A stretch of 64,000 nt of DNA. Source: JAMOQA01 sp964420365. GTDB taxonomy: Bacteria > Acidobacteriota > Polarisedimenticolia > J045. Location of the stretch: positions 1 through 64,000 of the forward strand of contig CAYQTA010000011.1 in NCBI GenBank assembly GCA_964420365.1. Reading direction: 5' to 3'. Shown piece by piece: positions 1-9,258 of the stretch (position 1 is its first letter; each line of letters starts with the position of its first letter). The notes under the pieces are model-generated. The model searched no databases, had not been told where the DNA came from, and was given only the letters and a program-made list of their open reading frames with translations. The translations under genes were made by a program, and so were the position numbers.

Positions 1-540
1 ATGGAGCGGACGATCGGGACGACGCGCCTCGTGCTGGTGCAGGGCGACATCACGGAGCAGGAGGTCGATGCCATCGTCAACGCCGCCAACAGCCGGCTCG
101 CGGGGGGCGGCGGGGTCGACGGGGCGATTCACCGCCGGGGAGGTCCCTCGATCCTCGAGGAGTGCCGCCGGATCGGGGGCTGCCCGACCGGCTCGGCGGT
201 CGTCACGGGCGCCGGGAACCTGCCTGCCCGCCGGGTGATCCACGCGGTTGGACCGGTGTGGAGCGGAGGAGGCCGGGGCGAAGACGATCTCCTGGTTTCC
301 GCCTGGCGGGAGAGCCTGGAGCGCGCCCGGGAGATCGGTGCCCGGAGCGTCGCCTTCCCTTCCCTGTCGACGGGGGCCTACCGGTTCCCCGTCGACCGCG
401 CGGCTCGCCTCGCCCTCTCGACCGTGCGGGACTGGCTCTCGGCACACCCGGGAGTGCTGGACGAGGTCCGGGTCGTCCTGTTCGACCGGCAGACGTTCGA
501 CGCCTACGCGGCGGTCCTCGACGAGCTCTTCCCCGCGTAG
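1..540 (+). CDS. Macro-domain protein, ADP-ribose-type deacylase/hydrolase
   Basis: The 179-residue protein is a single macro domain. It shows the ligand-binding signatures VDAIVNAANSRLAGGGGVDG near residues 23-42 and a glycine-rich STGAYRFP loop near 124-131, as in YmdB-type O-acetyl-ADP-ribose deacetylases. Such enzymes remove acetyl or ADP-ribose groups in the cytoplasm. It begins exactly at the window edge with ATG, so its ribosome binding site and promoter lie outside, and a longer N-terminus cannot be excluded. It converges on the rhomboid gene, only 34 bases away. The family call is secure; the exact substrate (O-acetyl-ADP-ribose, mono-ADP-ribosylated protein or nucleic acid) is not shown by sequence. 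Confidence 0.9.
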   Translation: MERTIGTTRLVLVQGDITEQEVDAIVNAANSRLAGGGGVDGAIHRRGGPSILEECRRIGGCPTGSAVVTGAGNLPARRVIHAVGPVWSGGGRGEDDLLVSAWRESLERAREIGARSVAFPSLSTGAYRFPVDRAARLALSTVRDWLSAHPGVLDEVRVVLFDRQTFDAYAAVLDELFPA

Positions 541-549
541 CGCGCGGGG
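531..549 (+). terminator. Possible short hairpin at the end of the macro-domain gene
   Basis: A 7-base-pair GC stem (CCCCGCG / CGCGGGG) with a 5-base loop straddles the stop codon in the gap between two convergent genes. There is no T run, so termination is only a guess. Confidence 0.25.
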
Positions 550-574
550 ACCCGGAACGTCGCCGGCGGCCCCG

Positions 575-1774
575 TCAATCGGGGCGGGGAAGGCTGCGGG
601 GGACGGACCGCGCCCGGCGTGCCAGTTTCTCCAGGAGTTCCCGGGCCTCGGCCTCCTCGGCCGGGTCCGGGTCCTCCTCGAGAGCGTGGTAGAGGTGCTG
701 GTACGCGGCGGTCGGAAACCCGAGGTCGTCCATCAGGACCCGGGCCGCGCCCAGGTGTGCCCGGGCCCGGCCGGGCCCGCGGGGATGGTCGGCCAGCGCC
801 CGCTGGTAGGCGGCCAGGGCCGCGCGCGGATGGCCCGCGTTCGCCAGGGCGTCCCCGAGCCGGATCTTCTCCCGGGGGCCGAGGGCGTTGCGGGTCACCT
901 GGCGCGGCAGGTCGAACAGCATCGCCGCCGCCTCGGAGAGCCTTCCCGCCGCCAGCGCCTCGCGGAAGGCCCGCGGCAGGGTCGCGGCGGCCGGGACGTC
1001 CGGCGGCCGTTCCCGGGTCACCTCCGGGCGATGCAGCCAGTGCCGGTCCATCACCCAGGCGAGCGCCAGGCCGGCGATGAACCCGCCGATGTGCGCCCCG
1101 TAGGCGACTCCCCCGCCCTTCCCGCCCGTGACCAGCACCGGGAGCAGGTTGTCGACCACGAGGTACATCGCCAGCACGAGGCGCGCCGGCAGCTCGATCA
1201 CGTCGGCGAAGAACGGGAAGAACCACACCCACAGCCGCACCCGGTTGAGCGGGAACCACAGGAAGTAGAGGCCGAGCACCCCCGAGATCGCCCCCGACGC
1301 CCCCACCGCCGGGATGTCCGAACCGTGCCGGAGCAGGAAGTCTCCCCCGGCCGCGGCCAGGCCCGTCCCCAGGTACGCGAGCAGGTAACCGAGCCGGCCG
1401 AGCCGGGCCTCCACGTTGTCGCCGTAGATCCAGAGGAAGAGCATGTTCCCCAGCAGGTGGGCCCATCCCCCGTGGAGGAACATCCCGGCCAGGGCCCCGG
1501 CGAGCGTCGGGTGGGCGGGCCGGAACCCGTGGCGGTACGTGAACAGGTCGTAGGCGCTGACCTGGCGGACCAGCCGCGGGACGTCGGCGGGATGGACGCG
1601 GCCGTCCTCCACCAGCGCCTGCACGTAGCGGGGCAGGTCCGGGTCCCGCGGGTCCGCCGGCCGGAAGCTGAGGGGCCAGAGGGCGAGGAAGACCGCCACG
1701 TTGAGGACGATCAGCGTCCAGTTGATCCAGGCGACCCCCCGCGGATTCGGGCTGTCGCCGATCGGCAGGATCAT
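575..1774 (-). CDS. Rhomboid-family intramembrane serine protease with C-terminal TPR-like region
   Basis: The 399-residue membrane protein has a first membrane segment near residues 17-37, the HGGWAHLLGNM motif at 101-111, the catalytic serine in GASGAISG (Ser160) and the partner histidine in GAHIGGF (His228), so the rhomboid dyad is intact. The roughly 150 residues after the last membrane helix are hydrophilic and helical and look like tetratricopeptide repeats, which could bind substrates or partners on the cytoplasmic side. Its ATG overlaps the pnp stop codon by the 4-base ATGA junction, so the two are co-transcribed and probably translationally coupled. The substrate is unknown. Confidence 0.9.
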   Translation of the reverse strand: MILPIGDSPNPRGVAWINWTLIVLNVAVFLALWPLSFRPADPRDPDLPRYVQALVEDGRVHPADVPRLVRQVSAYDLFTYRHGFRPAHPTLAGALAGMFLHGGWAHLLGNMLFLWIYGDNVEARLGRLGYLLAYLGTGLAAAGGDFLLRHGSDIPAVGASGAISGVLGLYFLWFPLNRVRLWVWFFPFFADVIELPARLVLAMYLVVDNLLPVLVTGGKGGGVAYGAHIGGFIAGLALAWVMDRHWLHRPEVTRERPPDVPAAATLPRAFREALAAGRLSEAAAMLFDLPRQVTRNALGPREKIRLGDALANAGHPRAALAAYQRALADHPRGPGRARAHLGAARVLMDDLGFPTAAYQHLYHALEEDPDPAEEAEARELLEKLARRARSVPRSLPRPD

Positions 1775-3846
1775 CGGAGAGCCTCCTTCCGGCTGAGGCG
1801 AATCCTTCCCTTCTCGTCGACCCCGAGTACGCGGACATCGACCATGTCACCGACGGAAAGCACGTCCCCGACCCGCGGAACCCGGCGGGTGTCGAGCTCC
1901 GAGACGTGAAGCACCCCCTCCACCGAGGCGCCGAGCCGCACGATGGCGAAGAAATCCCTCACGAGGATCACCTCGCCCCGGTAGACCTCCCCGACCTCCG
2001 GTTCCAGCGTCAGGTGGCGGATCCGCCGCATCGCCTCGGCGGCCCCGGCCTGGTCCCGGGCGTAGACGCGCACGAGGCCGTCCTCGCCGATGTCGACCTG
2101 GACCCCCGTAGCGGCCTGGATCTCCTGCACGTTCCGCCCGCCCGGCCCGATCAGTTCCCGGATGCGCTCCCGGCGGATCCGCAGCGAGGTGACCCGGGGC
2201 GCCCGCGGCGAGAGAGAAGCCCGGGGCTCGGCGAGGGTCCTCGCCATCTCGTCCAGGATGTGCAGGCGGGCCGCCCGCGCCTGGCCCAGCGCCCGCTCGA
2301 GGACTTCCCGCGGGATCGCCCCCAGCTTGTTGTCCATCTGGATGGCCGTGACTCCCTCCCGCGTCCCGGCGACCTTGAAGTCCATGTCCCCCAGGTGGTC
2401 CTCGTCGCCCAGGATGTCGGTGAGGACGTGGTAGTCGTCCCCTTCGTGGACCAGGCCCATCGCGACCCCGGCCACCGGCGCCCGCAGCGGGACGCCCGCG
2501 TCCATCAGGGCCAGGGTGGCCCCGCAGACGGTCGCCATCGACGAGGACCCGTTGGACTCCGCGATGTCGGAGACGACCCGGATCGTGTACGGAAAGTCGT
2601 CGGGAGGCGGCAGCACCGGCTCGATGGCCCGGTGGGCGAGGTTCCCGTGCCCGATCTCCCGGCGACCCGGGCCGCGGAGCGGCCGGACCTCGCCGACCGA
2701 GTACGGGGGGAAGTTGTAGTGCAGGAGGAAGCGCTCCGAGCGCATCCCCTCGAGGGTCTCGACCTGCTGCTCGTCCCGGCCGGTCCCCAGGGTGCAGGAG
2801 ACGAGCGCCTGGGTCTCTCCCCGGGTGAAGATCGCCGAACCGTGGGGTCGGGGCAGCCAGGAGACCACGCAGGAGATCGGCCGCACGTCCTCGAGTCCCC
2901 GGCCGTCGATTCTCGTTCCCTCCCGCGCGATCCGCTCGCGAATCACCCGGGCCACCAGGGCCCCGTAGAGTTCCCGGGCCTCGTCCTCGCGGCCCGCCAC
3001 CTCCTCGCCCCGGTCCGCGAGCCAGCGCTCGAACAGCTCGGCGAGCCGGCGGCGGCGGGCCCGCTTGGCCGGCTCGTTCACCGCGTCCCGCACGCCGGCC
3101 TCGAGCTCCTGCGCCACCCGCGCCGCGAGATCCTCCGCGGCTTCCGGTTCCCGGTGGGGGCGCTTCTCCCGGCCCGCCCGGGAGGCCAGGTCGGCGATCG
3201 CCTCGGCGATCTCCCGCGCCGCCCGGTCCGCCCGCTCCAGGGCACCGATCACCTGCTGCTCGGGCGCCTCCCTCCCCTGCCCCTCGACCATGACGAGACC
3301 GCCCGGGCCGGAGGAGACGACGAGGTCCAGGTCGGCGGCCTCCCGCTCCCGCCTGGTCGGAAAGAGAACCCACTCCCCGTGAACCCGGGCGACCCGGACA
3401 CCGGCCACCGGGCCCCGCCAGGGAACGTCGGAGACCGCCAGGGCGGCCGCGCCGGCCGTGATCGCCAGGGACTCTGGCTCCACCTCCTCGTCCGCGCTCA
3501 GCACGGTCAGCATCAACTGGGTCTCGCAGAGGAATCCCCGCGGGAAGAGGGGACGCACCGTCCGGTCCGCCAGCCGGGAGGCGAGCACCTCGGGCTCGGT
3601 GATCCGCCCCTCCCGGCGCAGCCAGGACCCGGGAATCCGGCCCGACGCGGCGAACCGCTCCCGGTACTCGACGGTCAGGGGAAAGAACCCCTGGCCGGGA
3701 CGCGGCTCCTCCGCGGCCACGACCGTGGCCAGGAGGACGTTGTCCCGGTACCGGAGGACCACGGCCCCGTGGGCCTGCCTGGCGACGTCCCCGGTCTCGA
3801 GGACGAGGGGCCCGCCGGGAAGGTCGACCTGGACGCGCTCGGCCAT
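1771..3846 (-). CDS. pnp: Polyribonucleotide nucleotidyltransferase (PNPase)
   Basis: The 691-residue protein phosphorolytically degrades RNA 3'-to-5' and works in mRNA turnover. Order of domains: first RNase PH core (about 1-140), all-helical linker (to about 235), second RNase PH core with the active-site stretch GDEDHLGDMDFKVAG, KH domain with the GPGG loop (about 550-605) and C-terminal S1 domain (about 615-690). The ATG at 3846 was chosen because it starts the family N-terminus; the open frame continues upstream without homology and overlaps the lipoprotein gene. It lies 11 bases after that lipoprotein gene. rpsO, the usual upstream neighbour, is absent. Confidence 0.97.
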   Translation of the reverse strand: MAERVQVDLPGGPLVLETGDVARQAHGAVVLRYRDNVLLATVVAAEEPRPGQGFFPLTVEYRERFAASGRIPGSWLRREGRITEPEVLASRLADRTVRPLFPRGFLCETQLMLTVLSADEEVEPESLAITAGAAALAVSDVPWRGPVAGVRVARVHGEWVLFPTRREREAADLDLVVSSGPGGLVMVEGQGREAPEQQVIGALERADRAAREIAEAIADLASRAGREKRPHREPEAAEDLAARVAQELEAGVRDAVNEPAKRARRRRLAELFERWLADRGEEVAGREDEARELYGALVARVIRERIAREGTRIDGRGLEDVRPISCVVSWLPRPHGSAIFTRGETQALVSCTLGTGRDEQQVETLEGMRSERFLLHYNFPPYSVGEVRPLRGPGRREIGHGNLAHRAIEPVLPPPDDFPYTIRVVSDIAESNGSSSMATVCGATLALMDAGVPLRAPVAGVAMGLVHEGDDYHVLTDILGDEDHLGDMDFKVAGTREGVTAIQMDNKLGAIPREVLERALGQARAARLHILDEMARTLAEPRASLSPRAPRVTSLRIRRERIRELIGPGGRNVQEIQAATGVQVDIGEDGLVRVYARDQAGAAEAMRRIRHLTLEPEVGEVYRGEVILVRDFFAIVRLGASVEGVLHVSELDTRRVPRVGDVLSVGDMVDVRVLGVDEKGRIRLSRKEALR

Positions 3847-3857
3847 CGTGCCCCCGC

Positions 3858-4394
3858 TCACTCGGGGCTGGCCCACGGCGGGTAGACCACCGCGAGCACC
3901 CGTTCCCCGGCCTCGCCTTCCGCACCCTCCGGCCGCCGGGGCCGGAAGTCGGGCACCAGGGTCCCGTCCTCTCGCCGCGTGGCCGGCCAGGGGCGGGCAA
4001 GGAGCTTCAGCCCGCTCCCGGTCTCCACCACCTCGGCGACGAGGGGGGCGCCTGGACGACCGTCCTCGAGGGGCCGGAAGGCCACCTTCCAGACCGGGTC
4101 GTACCGGCAGCGGGTCGCGTCGATCTTCACGTCGGAGAAATGGCCGGGCACGTGGACGAGGGGAAGCTCGTCCTCCCGGGGCGGCCGGTAGATCGGCCCG
4201 TCCGGCCCGCGATCGGCGACCCGGAGGTTGTCCACGGTCGGCCCGGCCCCGGGGCCCAGCACGGCGAGGAGGGCGGCCCGGACCTCGGCATCCGGCGGCG
4301 GGGTCGGCGAGATCCCGCGGCCGCCGCAGGCCGCGGCAACGAGCAGGACGGCCCCGGCGAGGAACGGGGCGATTGAAGCTCGGCACGTGCGCAT
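3858..4394 (-). CDS. Putative lipoprotein of unknown function
   Basis: The 178-residue protein starts with a lipoprotein signal peptide: MRTC, a hydrophobic stretch, then the lipobox VAAAC with the cysteine near residue 23. The mature part has no domain I recognise; it is rich in proline and charged residues with beta-like stretches and ends in YPPWASPE. A good ribosome binding site (GGGAGG) stands 5 bases before the ATG. It is the first gene of a leftward set with pnp and the rhomboid protease. The arrangement suggests co-expression, but no functional link to RNA decay is evident. Confidence 0.75.
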   Translation of the reverse strand: MRTCRASIAPFLAGAVLLVAAACGGRGISPTPPPDAEVRAALLAVLGPGAGPTVDNLRVADRGPDGPIYRPPREDELPLVHVPGHFSDVKIDATRCRYDPVWKVAFRPLEDGRPGAPLVAEVVETGSGLKLLARPWPATRREDGTLVPDFRPRRPEGAEGEAGERVLAVVYPPWASPE

Positions 4395-4480
4395 CGTGAC
4401 CTCCCGGCCGCTACAATACCCCCTCCCCCGCCCCCCGGGGAGCCCACCGCCCCCGTTTCCCCGCCGCGAGGAGCCAGACG

Positions 4481-6586
4481 ATGGCCGGATCCCTAGACGC
4501 CCTGCTCCGTCCCCGCTCGGTCGCCGTGATCGGCGCCTCGAACCGCCGGAAGTCCCTCGGCGGAATGGTCACCGAACGCCTGTTCGACTTCCGCTTCACC
4601 GGGAAGGTCTTCCCCGTGAACCCGCGCCAGGAGGCGATCCACTCGGTCAAGGCCTGGCCGAGCGTGCTGGACGTTCCCGACCCGGTCGACTGCGCCGTCG
4701 TGGTCGTCCCGCGGGACGCCGTCCCCGCCGCGATCGACCAGTGCATCCAGAAGGGGGTCGGAGCGGTCATCCTGATCACGTCGGGCTTCCGCGAGACCGG
4801 CGAGGAGGGACACCGACTGGAGCGGGAGATCTTCGCGAAACTGCGGGATGCCGGGATTCGTGCGATCGGCCCGAACTGCATGGGCCTCCTCAACACGTCG
4901 CCGGAGATCTCTCTCGACGCGACGTTCACGCCCGTACCGGCGCTCCCCGGCCCGATCGGCTTCGCCTCCCAGTCCGGGGCCCTCGGCGTCGTCGTTCTCG
5001 GCATCTCCGGGGAGCGGGGCATCGGGTTCTCCCAGTTCGTCTCCCTGGGCAACAAGGCGGACGTGACGGAGAACGACCTGCTCGAGGCCTGGGAGGACGA
5101 CCCGGAGGTGCCGGTGATCACGACCTACCTGGAGTCGTTCGCCGACGCCCCGGGCTTCCTGCGGATCGCCCGCCGGGTCACCCGGAAGAAGCCGGTGATC
5201 CTGGTCAAGGCGGGCCGGACCGAGGCCGGCGCCCGGGCGGCCAGCTCCCATACCGGGGCCCTCGCCTCGGCGGACACCGGCACGGACGCCCTCTGCCGGC
5301 AGGGCGGCATCCTCCGGGTCGACACGGTGGAGGAGATGCTGGACACCGCCTGGTTCCTGGCGAAGGCCCCGCTCCCGGCGGGGCCGCGGGTCGGGATCCT
5401 GACCAACGCGGGCGGACCCGCCATCCTCTGCGCGGACCGGCTCGGGGAGCTCGGCCTCGAGATCCCGCCCCTCGCCGAGGCCACGCGAGAGGTTCTCTCC
5501 GGCCGGCTGCCGCCGGAGGCGGCGACGGGCAACCCGGTCGACATCCTGCCGTCGGCCACGCCCGGGGACTTCGCCGCCTGCCTCGGGGCGATGCTGGACG
5601 ACCCGGGGATCGACGCGGTGATCTCGATCACGGTGACCCCGCCGCTGTACCCGGCCCGGGACGTCCTCGAGGCGATCACCCCGGTCGCCCGCCGGGCGAC
5701 GAAACCCGTCCTGCCGGTCTTCATGGTCCCGGCGGCGGCTCGCCGCGAACTGCTCGCCGTGGGCGACGCGCCCGCCCTCTTCCGCGCGCCGGAGGACGCG
5801 GCCGGCGCCCTCGCCAGGGCGGTGGCCCACGCCCGGAACCTCTCCCGCCCGGTGGAGGAACCCCGGGACTTCGACCGGGACGATGTCGCCATCGCCGCCC
5901 TCCTCGCGCGCACCCGGGAGGCGGGAGGCGGCTACCTGCCCCAGGAAGACGCCTTCCGGGTCCTGGAGCTCGCCGGGTTCCCCCTCGCGTCCTGGCGGGT
6001 GGCCGGGTCCCGGGACGAGGTGCTCGCGGCCGCCGGGGAGATCGAGGGACCGGTCGTCCTCAAGGCGGTCGGGCCGGGAATCGTCCACAAGTCCGACCTC
6101 GGGGGCGTCGCCCTCGACCTTTCGGACGTCGAGGCGGTGAGCGCGGCGTTCGACCGGATGGAGGCGGCCCTCGACAGGGCGGGGATCCCCCGGGAGAATC
6201 GCCGCTGGCTGGTCCAGGCGTTCCGGCCCGGCGGCCGCGAGGTGATCCTCGGCGCCCACCGGGCCCCCGGCTACGGTCCCCTCGTGATGTGCGGCCTCGG
6301 CGGCAAGTACGTCGAGGTCTTTCGCGACGTCCAGTTCGCCATGGCGGAGCTGACGCCCACGGATGCCCGCGAGATGGTCCGCGGCATCCGGGGCCTCCCC
6401 CTGCTGACCGGCACCCGGGGCGAGGAGGGGGTCGACCTCGCCCCCCTCGAGGAGGGAATCGAGAAGCTGGCGGCCCTCGTCCGGGCCCACCCGTCGATCG
6501 CCGAGCTGGACGTCAACCCGCTCCTGCTCTTCCCGGGCGGCGGGGCGGCCGTGGTCGACGGACGGATCCGGGTCGACGCGGACTAG
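4481..6586 (+). CDS. Acyl-CoA synthetase, NDP-forming (acetate-CoA ligase, ADP-forming; fused alpha-beta)
   Basis: The 701-residue single chain joins both halves of ADP-forming acetyl-CoA synthetase: CoA-binding Rossmann domain (about 1-130), succinyl-CoA-ligase-like domains (about 150-450) carrying the phosphorylated histidine in SSHTGALA (His257), and a C-terminal ATP-grasp domain (about 480-700, with HKSDLGGVALDL). The enzyme converts acyl-CoA, ADP and phosphate to the free acid, ATP and CoA, conserving thioester energy. GAGGAG precedes the ATG. It is divergent from the lipoprotein-pnp unit by 86 bases. Substrate (acetyl-, propionyl- or branched acyl-CoA) cannot be read from sequence. Confidence 0.93.
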   Translation: MAGSLDALLRPRSVAVIGASNRRKSLGGMVTERLFDFRFTGKVFPVNPRQEAIHSVKAWPSVLDVPDPVDCAVVVVPRDAVPAAIDQCIQKGVGAVILITSGFRETGEEGHRLEREIFAKLRDAGIRAIGPNCMGLLNTSPEISLDATFTPVPALPGPIGFASQSGALGVVVLGISGERGIGFSQFVSLGNKADVTENDLLEAWEDDPEVPVITTYLESFADAPGFLRIARRVTRKKPVILVKAGRTEAGARAASSHTGALASADTGTDALCRQGGILRVDTVEEMLDTAWFLAKAPLPAGPRVGILTNAGGPAILCADRLGELGLEIPPLAEATREVLSGRLPPEAATGNPVDILPSATPGDFAACLGAMLDDPGIDAVISITVTPPLYPARDVLEAITPVARRATKPVLPVFMVPAAARRELLAVGDAPALFRAPEDAAGALARAVAHARNLSRPVEEPRDFDRDDVAIAALLARTREAGGGYLPQEDAFRVLELAGFPLASWRVAGSRDEVLAAAGEIEGPVVLKAVGPGIVHKSDLGGVALDLSDVEAVSAAFDRMEAALDRAGIPRENRRWLVQAFRPGGREVILGAHRAPGYGPLVMCGLGGKYVEVFRDVQFAMAELTPTDAREMVRGIRGLPLLTGTRGEEGVDLAPLEEGIEKLAALVRAHPSIAELDVNPLLLFPGGGAAVVDGRIRVDAD

Positions 6587-6614
6587 GCCGGGGCGGGCCC
6601 CGGGGCTCGGGCCG

Positions 6615-6635
6615 CGGGGCGCCTGCCGCGCCCCG
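6615..6635 (+). terminator. Possible terminator hairpin after the acyl-CoA synthetase gene
   Basis: An 8-base-pair perfect GC stem (CGGGGCGC / GCGCCCCG) with a 5-base loop sits 29 bases after the stop codon. No T run follows. Confidence 0.4.
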
Positions 6636-6648
6636 TCCACGGCCCCCC

Positions 6649-6677
6649 GTGACAGGGCGGGGTAATACGTGGATAAT
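6649..6677 (+). promoter_or_regulatory. Sigma-70-like promoter for the outer-membrane protein gene
   Basis: GTGACA, 17 bases, GATAAT: five of six matches at each element with ideal spacing. The predicted start near 6684 gives a leader of about 65 bases before the ATG at 6750. Confidence 0.55.
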
Positions 6678-6749
6678 GCCGCGTCCCGCTAGACCACCCC
6701 GGGCGGGGGACCGCCGCGACCCCGGGTACCGGGTGCGAAGGAGAGCAGC

Positions 6750-7394
6750 ATGTTCCGCAAAGTCTTCGTCCTCGTCCTGCTGGCCAGCCTCCTCCCCGTC
6801 GCGTTCGCCGGCGACGACGCCCGGGACGGCGATGCCGAGTACCTGGGCATGGGCTGGGGTGTCTTCGGCGGGTACCTCTGGGGCGACGAGCTGGTGGAGC
6901 GCTCCGTCCCGGGCGACGACGGCACCGGTTCCTACGTGCCGACGCTGGACGACGACTTCGTCGTCGGCGGCCTCTTCTACGTGGACAACACGCCGAACCT
7001 GCGGTTCGAGTTCCGTCTCTCGTACACGCCGAACACCGTCGTCGACACTCCCCACGGAGACATCTCGATGGACGTCTTCGTGGCCGACGTGGCCATCGTC
7101 CCCCACTGGAACCGGGGCAAGTGGGAGATCGGCATCCCGGTCGGCTTCGGCTGGGCGGTCTCGATGGCCGACGAGGACCTGGCGAAGAAGATCCCCGGGC
7201 GGGTCAAGACCCTGCACCTGACGGACGGGTCCGGGATGACGTACTTTCTCGGCCTGCAGGGCTCGGTCAAGGTCGGGGAGAAGTGGACCCTCTTCGGCGA
7301 GTACACGTTCAAGCGGTTCCACCGCCTGACCAACGTGATCGAGCGGACCGCCAAGTGCGGCCAGTTCCTCGTCGGCTTCCGCCGGGCGTTCTGA
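6750..7394 (+). CDS. Small outer-membrane beta-barrel-like protein
   Basis: The 214-residue protein has a signal peptide (MFRKVFVLVLLASL... cleaved after AFA near residue 22). The mature part has alternating hydrophobic/polar beta strands and ends in VGFRRAF, with the terminal aromatic typical of outer-membrane barrels. The length would fit an eight-stranded barrel. It has its own promoter and an AAGGAG site before the ATG. No enzymatic residues stand out and I do not recognise a named family. It could be structural or a small porin-like protein. Confidence 0.75.
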   Translation: MFRKVFVLVLLASLLPVAFAGDDARDGDAEYLGMGWGVFGGYLWGDELVERSVPGDDGTGSYVPTLDDDFVVGGLFYVDNTPNLRFEFRLSYTPNTVVDTPHGDISMDVFVADVAIVPHWNRGKWEIGIPVGFGWAVSMADEDLAKKIPGRVKTLHLTDGSGMTYFLGLQGSVKVGEKWTLFGEYTFKRFHRLTNVIERTAKCGQFLVGFRRAF

Positions 7395-7420
7395 CTCCCC
7401 GCCCGACCGGCAGGCGATCC

Positions 7421-7444
7421 GCGGGGCGGCCACGGCCGCCCCGC
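7421..7444. terminator. Bidirectional terminator-like hairpin between convergent genes
   Basis: A perfect 10-base-pair stem (GCGGGGCGGC / GCCGCCCCGC) with a CACG loop fills the gap between the outer-membrane protein gene and the converging permease gene. There is no U tract. Confidence 0.5.
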
Positions 7445-7446
7445 GT

Positions 7447-9066
7447 TCACGTCTCCTCGACCGGCCGTGCCAGGAAGCGGGCCGCCAGGAACACGAGGGC
7501 CGAGGCCAGGTACCCGAGGGCCATCGGCCAGGCGAACCCCGGCCGGATCTCCTCCCGGACCGCCCCGGCCGTCACCGTGTAGGCGTGCATCAGGCCGAGC
7601 CAGGTCAGCCCGGCGGCGACGAGCGCCCAGAGGGCGGCCCGGCCGAACCGGCGCTCCGCCAGGAACACGCCGATGGCGGCGAGGAACGTGGCCGAGAACA
7701 GGAACCCCGCCTTGAGGGTGAGCAGTCCACCGACCCAGGGGATCGTCGTGCTCCGCAGGTCGGCCACCACTTCCGGCAGGTGCACTCCCGCCGCCAGGTG
7801 CCCGGCGAGGGACGTGCCCCGGGCCGTCATCTCGACGAGGAGCCAGCCCCAGGCGGCCAGCCCCGGCAGCAGGCCGAGGACGACGGCCGGCGCGTGCTCC
7901 CGTGGCGTCGCCGTGAAGGCCTGGGTCGTGATGATCACGGCGATCCAGACGAGGATCGCCATGGCGGCCTCCACCGGCACGACCCGGGCGATCGGCCCGA
8001 TCAGGCCGGTGAGGGCGACGACCGTGAAGAAGATCCCGTTCGCGGCCGAGTAGGCCCAGCCCGCTCCCATTCGCTTCCACCCCGGGTGACCGATGTAGAT
8101 CGTCGTGGGGAAGCAGGACCCGAGGCAGGCGGCGGCAAGGGTGCCGACCCCGTTGGCAACCAGGCAGGGCCGGGTCGGGAACCGGTCGCCCTCGGCCTCG
8201 GCCGACTCGATGTTCTGGAGGGAGCCGAGCACGTTGATCAGGCCCATCGGAAGAATGATCGAGATGCGGCCCCACACGTGCGGGCTCCCGAGCGCCGCCA
8301 GCAGGTCCCCGATCACCGGGACCGGCGGGTGCCAGCCGGCGCCCGCCAGGATGTCTCCTCCCCCGACCTCGACGCCTCCCGGCAGGCCGGCGAGGCGCAG
8401 CCCCCACGCGATCGCCGTGCCGAGGAGGACGGCGAGCATCCCGCCCGGGAGGCCCATCGGCCACCGGACACGGGCGAGGTAGCTGACCAGCACGAGGGCC
8501 AGGGGGGCGAGGGCGACCAGGGGACGGTCGAACGACCGGAGGATGAACTCCATCGAGATGAACCCGACCGCGATCCCGGCCAGCGTCGCCAGGAGCGCCG
8601 CGCGGGGCGTCACCCGGCGCACCCACCCGGCGACGAACCCGCCGAGGGTCTCGATCACCCCGGAGAGGAGACAGGCCACCAGTCCCACCTGCCAGGCCAC
8701 TCGCCCGGCCTGTTCCGGCGTGAATCCAGGCGTTGCGGCGAGCTCCTCGTAGGTCGGCGCCATCACGAACAGCACGTAGGCGAAGAGGCTGACCGTGTTG
8801 ATCCCGTACGGGAGCGCGGTCACCGGGCGCCCGGTGTCCCGGGAGAGCCGCCGGGCCAGCCACGCGTAGTACAGGTTGCCGACCAGGAGGGAAAGCGCCG
8901 CGCCCGGGAAGATCCTCTCCAGCACGAACTCGGCGGAGAGGCCGCACATCCCGGTCGTCAACGCCAGGATGACGAGGAACTGGAGCAGGTTGTCGACCAT
9001 CAGGCCGAAGAAGCCGTCGAGGTCGCCACGCACGACGCCCGCGTGAACCCGTCGATCTCCCGCCAC
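7447..9066 (-). CDS. NCS2-like membrane permease (nucleobase-type or related substrate)
   Basis: The 539-residue protein has about twelve to fourteen membrane segments and the layout of NCS2 (nucleobase-ascorbate) transporters, including the substrate-site-like stretch GSLQNIESAEAEGDRFP in the middle and ALPYGINTVSLFAY near the N-terminal third. It should act in the inner membrane as a proton- or sodium-coupled importer. The GTG start at 9066 was chosen because GGAGG lies 9 bases before it; the open frame continues upstream through the divergent gene without meaning. A GATAAT -10-like hexamer lies upstream near 9115. Substrate is unresolved; it is not close enough to uracil or xanthine permeases for a gene name. 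Confidence 0.8.
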   Translation of the reverse strand: MAGDRRVHAGVVRGDLDGFFGLMVDNLLQFLVILALTTGMCGLSAEFVLERIFPGAALSLLVGNLYYAWLARRLSRDTGRPVTALPYGINTVSLFAYVLFVMAPTYEELAATPGFTPEQAGRVAWQVGLVACLLSGVIETLGGFVAGWVRRVTPRAALLATLAGIAVGFISMEFILRSFDRPLVALAPLALVLVSYLARVRWPMGLPGGMLAVLLGTAIAWGLRLAGLPGGVEVGGGDILAGAGWHPPVPVIGDLLAALGSPHVWGRISIILPMGLINVLGSLQNIESAEAEGDRFPTRPCLVANGVGTLAAACLGSCFPTTIYIGHPGWKRMGAGWAYSAANGIFFTVVALTGLIGPIARVVPVEAAMAILVWIAVIITTQAFTATPREHAPAVVLGLLPGLAAWGWLLVEMTARGTSLAGHLAAGVHLPEVVADLRSTTIPWVGGLLTLKAGFLFSATFLAAIGVFLAERRFGRAALWALVAAGLTWLGLMHAYTVTAGAVREEIRPGFAWPMALGYLASALVFLAARFLARPVEET

Positions 9067-9258
9067 GTCTCGTTTCCTCCACCCCGGCGGCTCGGGCGCC
9101 CCGGGAACGCCCATTATCGCGGACGTGGCCGGGCGGGAGCAGCCCCGCGGAAGTCCCCGGTGTAGAATGCCTTCCCCGCCCGCAGGGACGGCCGCGGGTG
9201 ACCGCGGGTCAGCCCGCCGCCGGCCGGTTTTCGTCGCCCCACCGGAAGGAGACGCCCC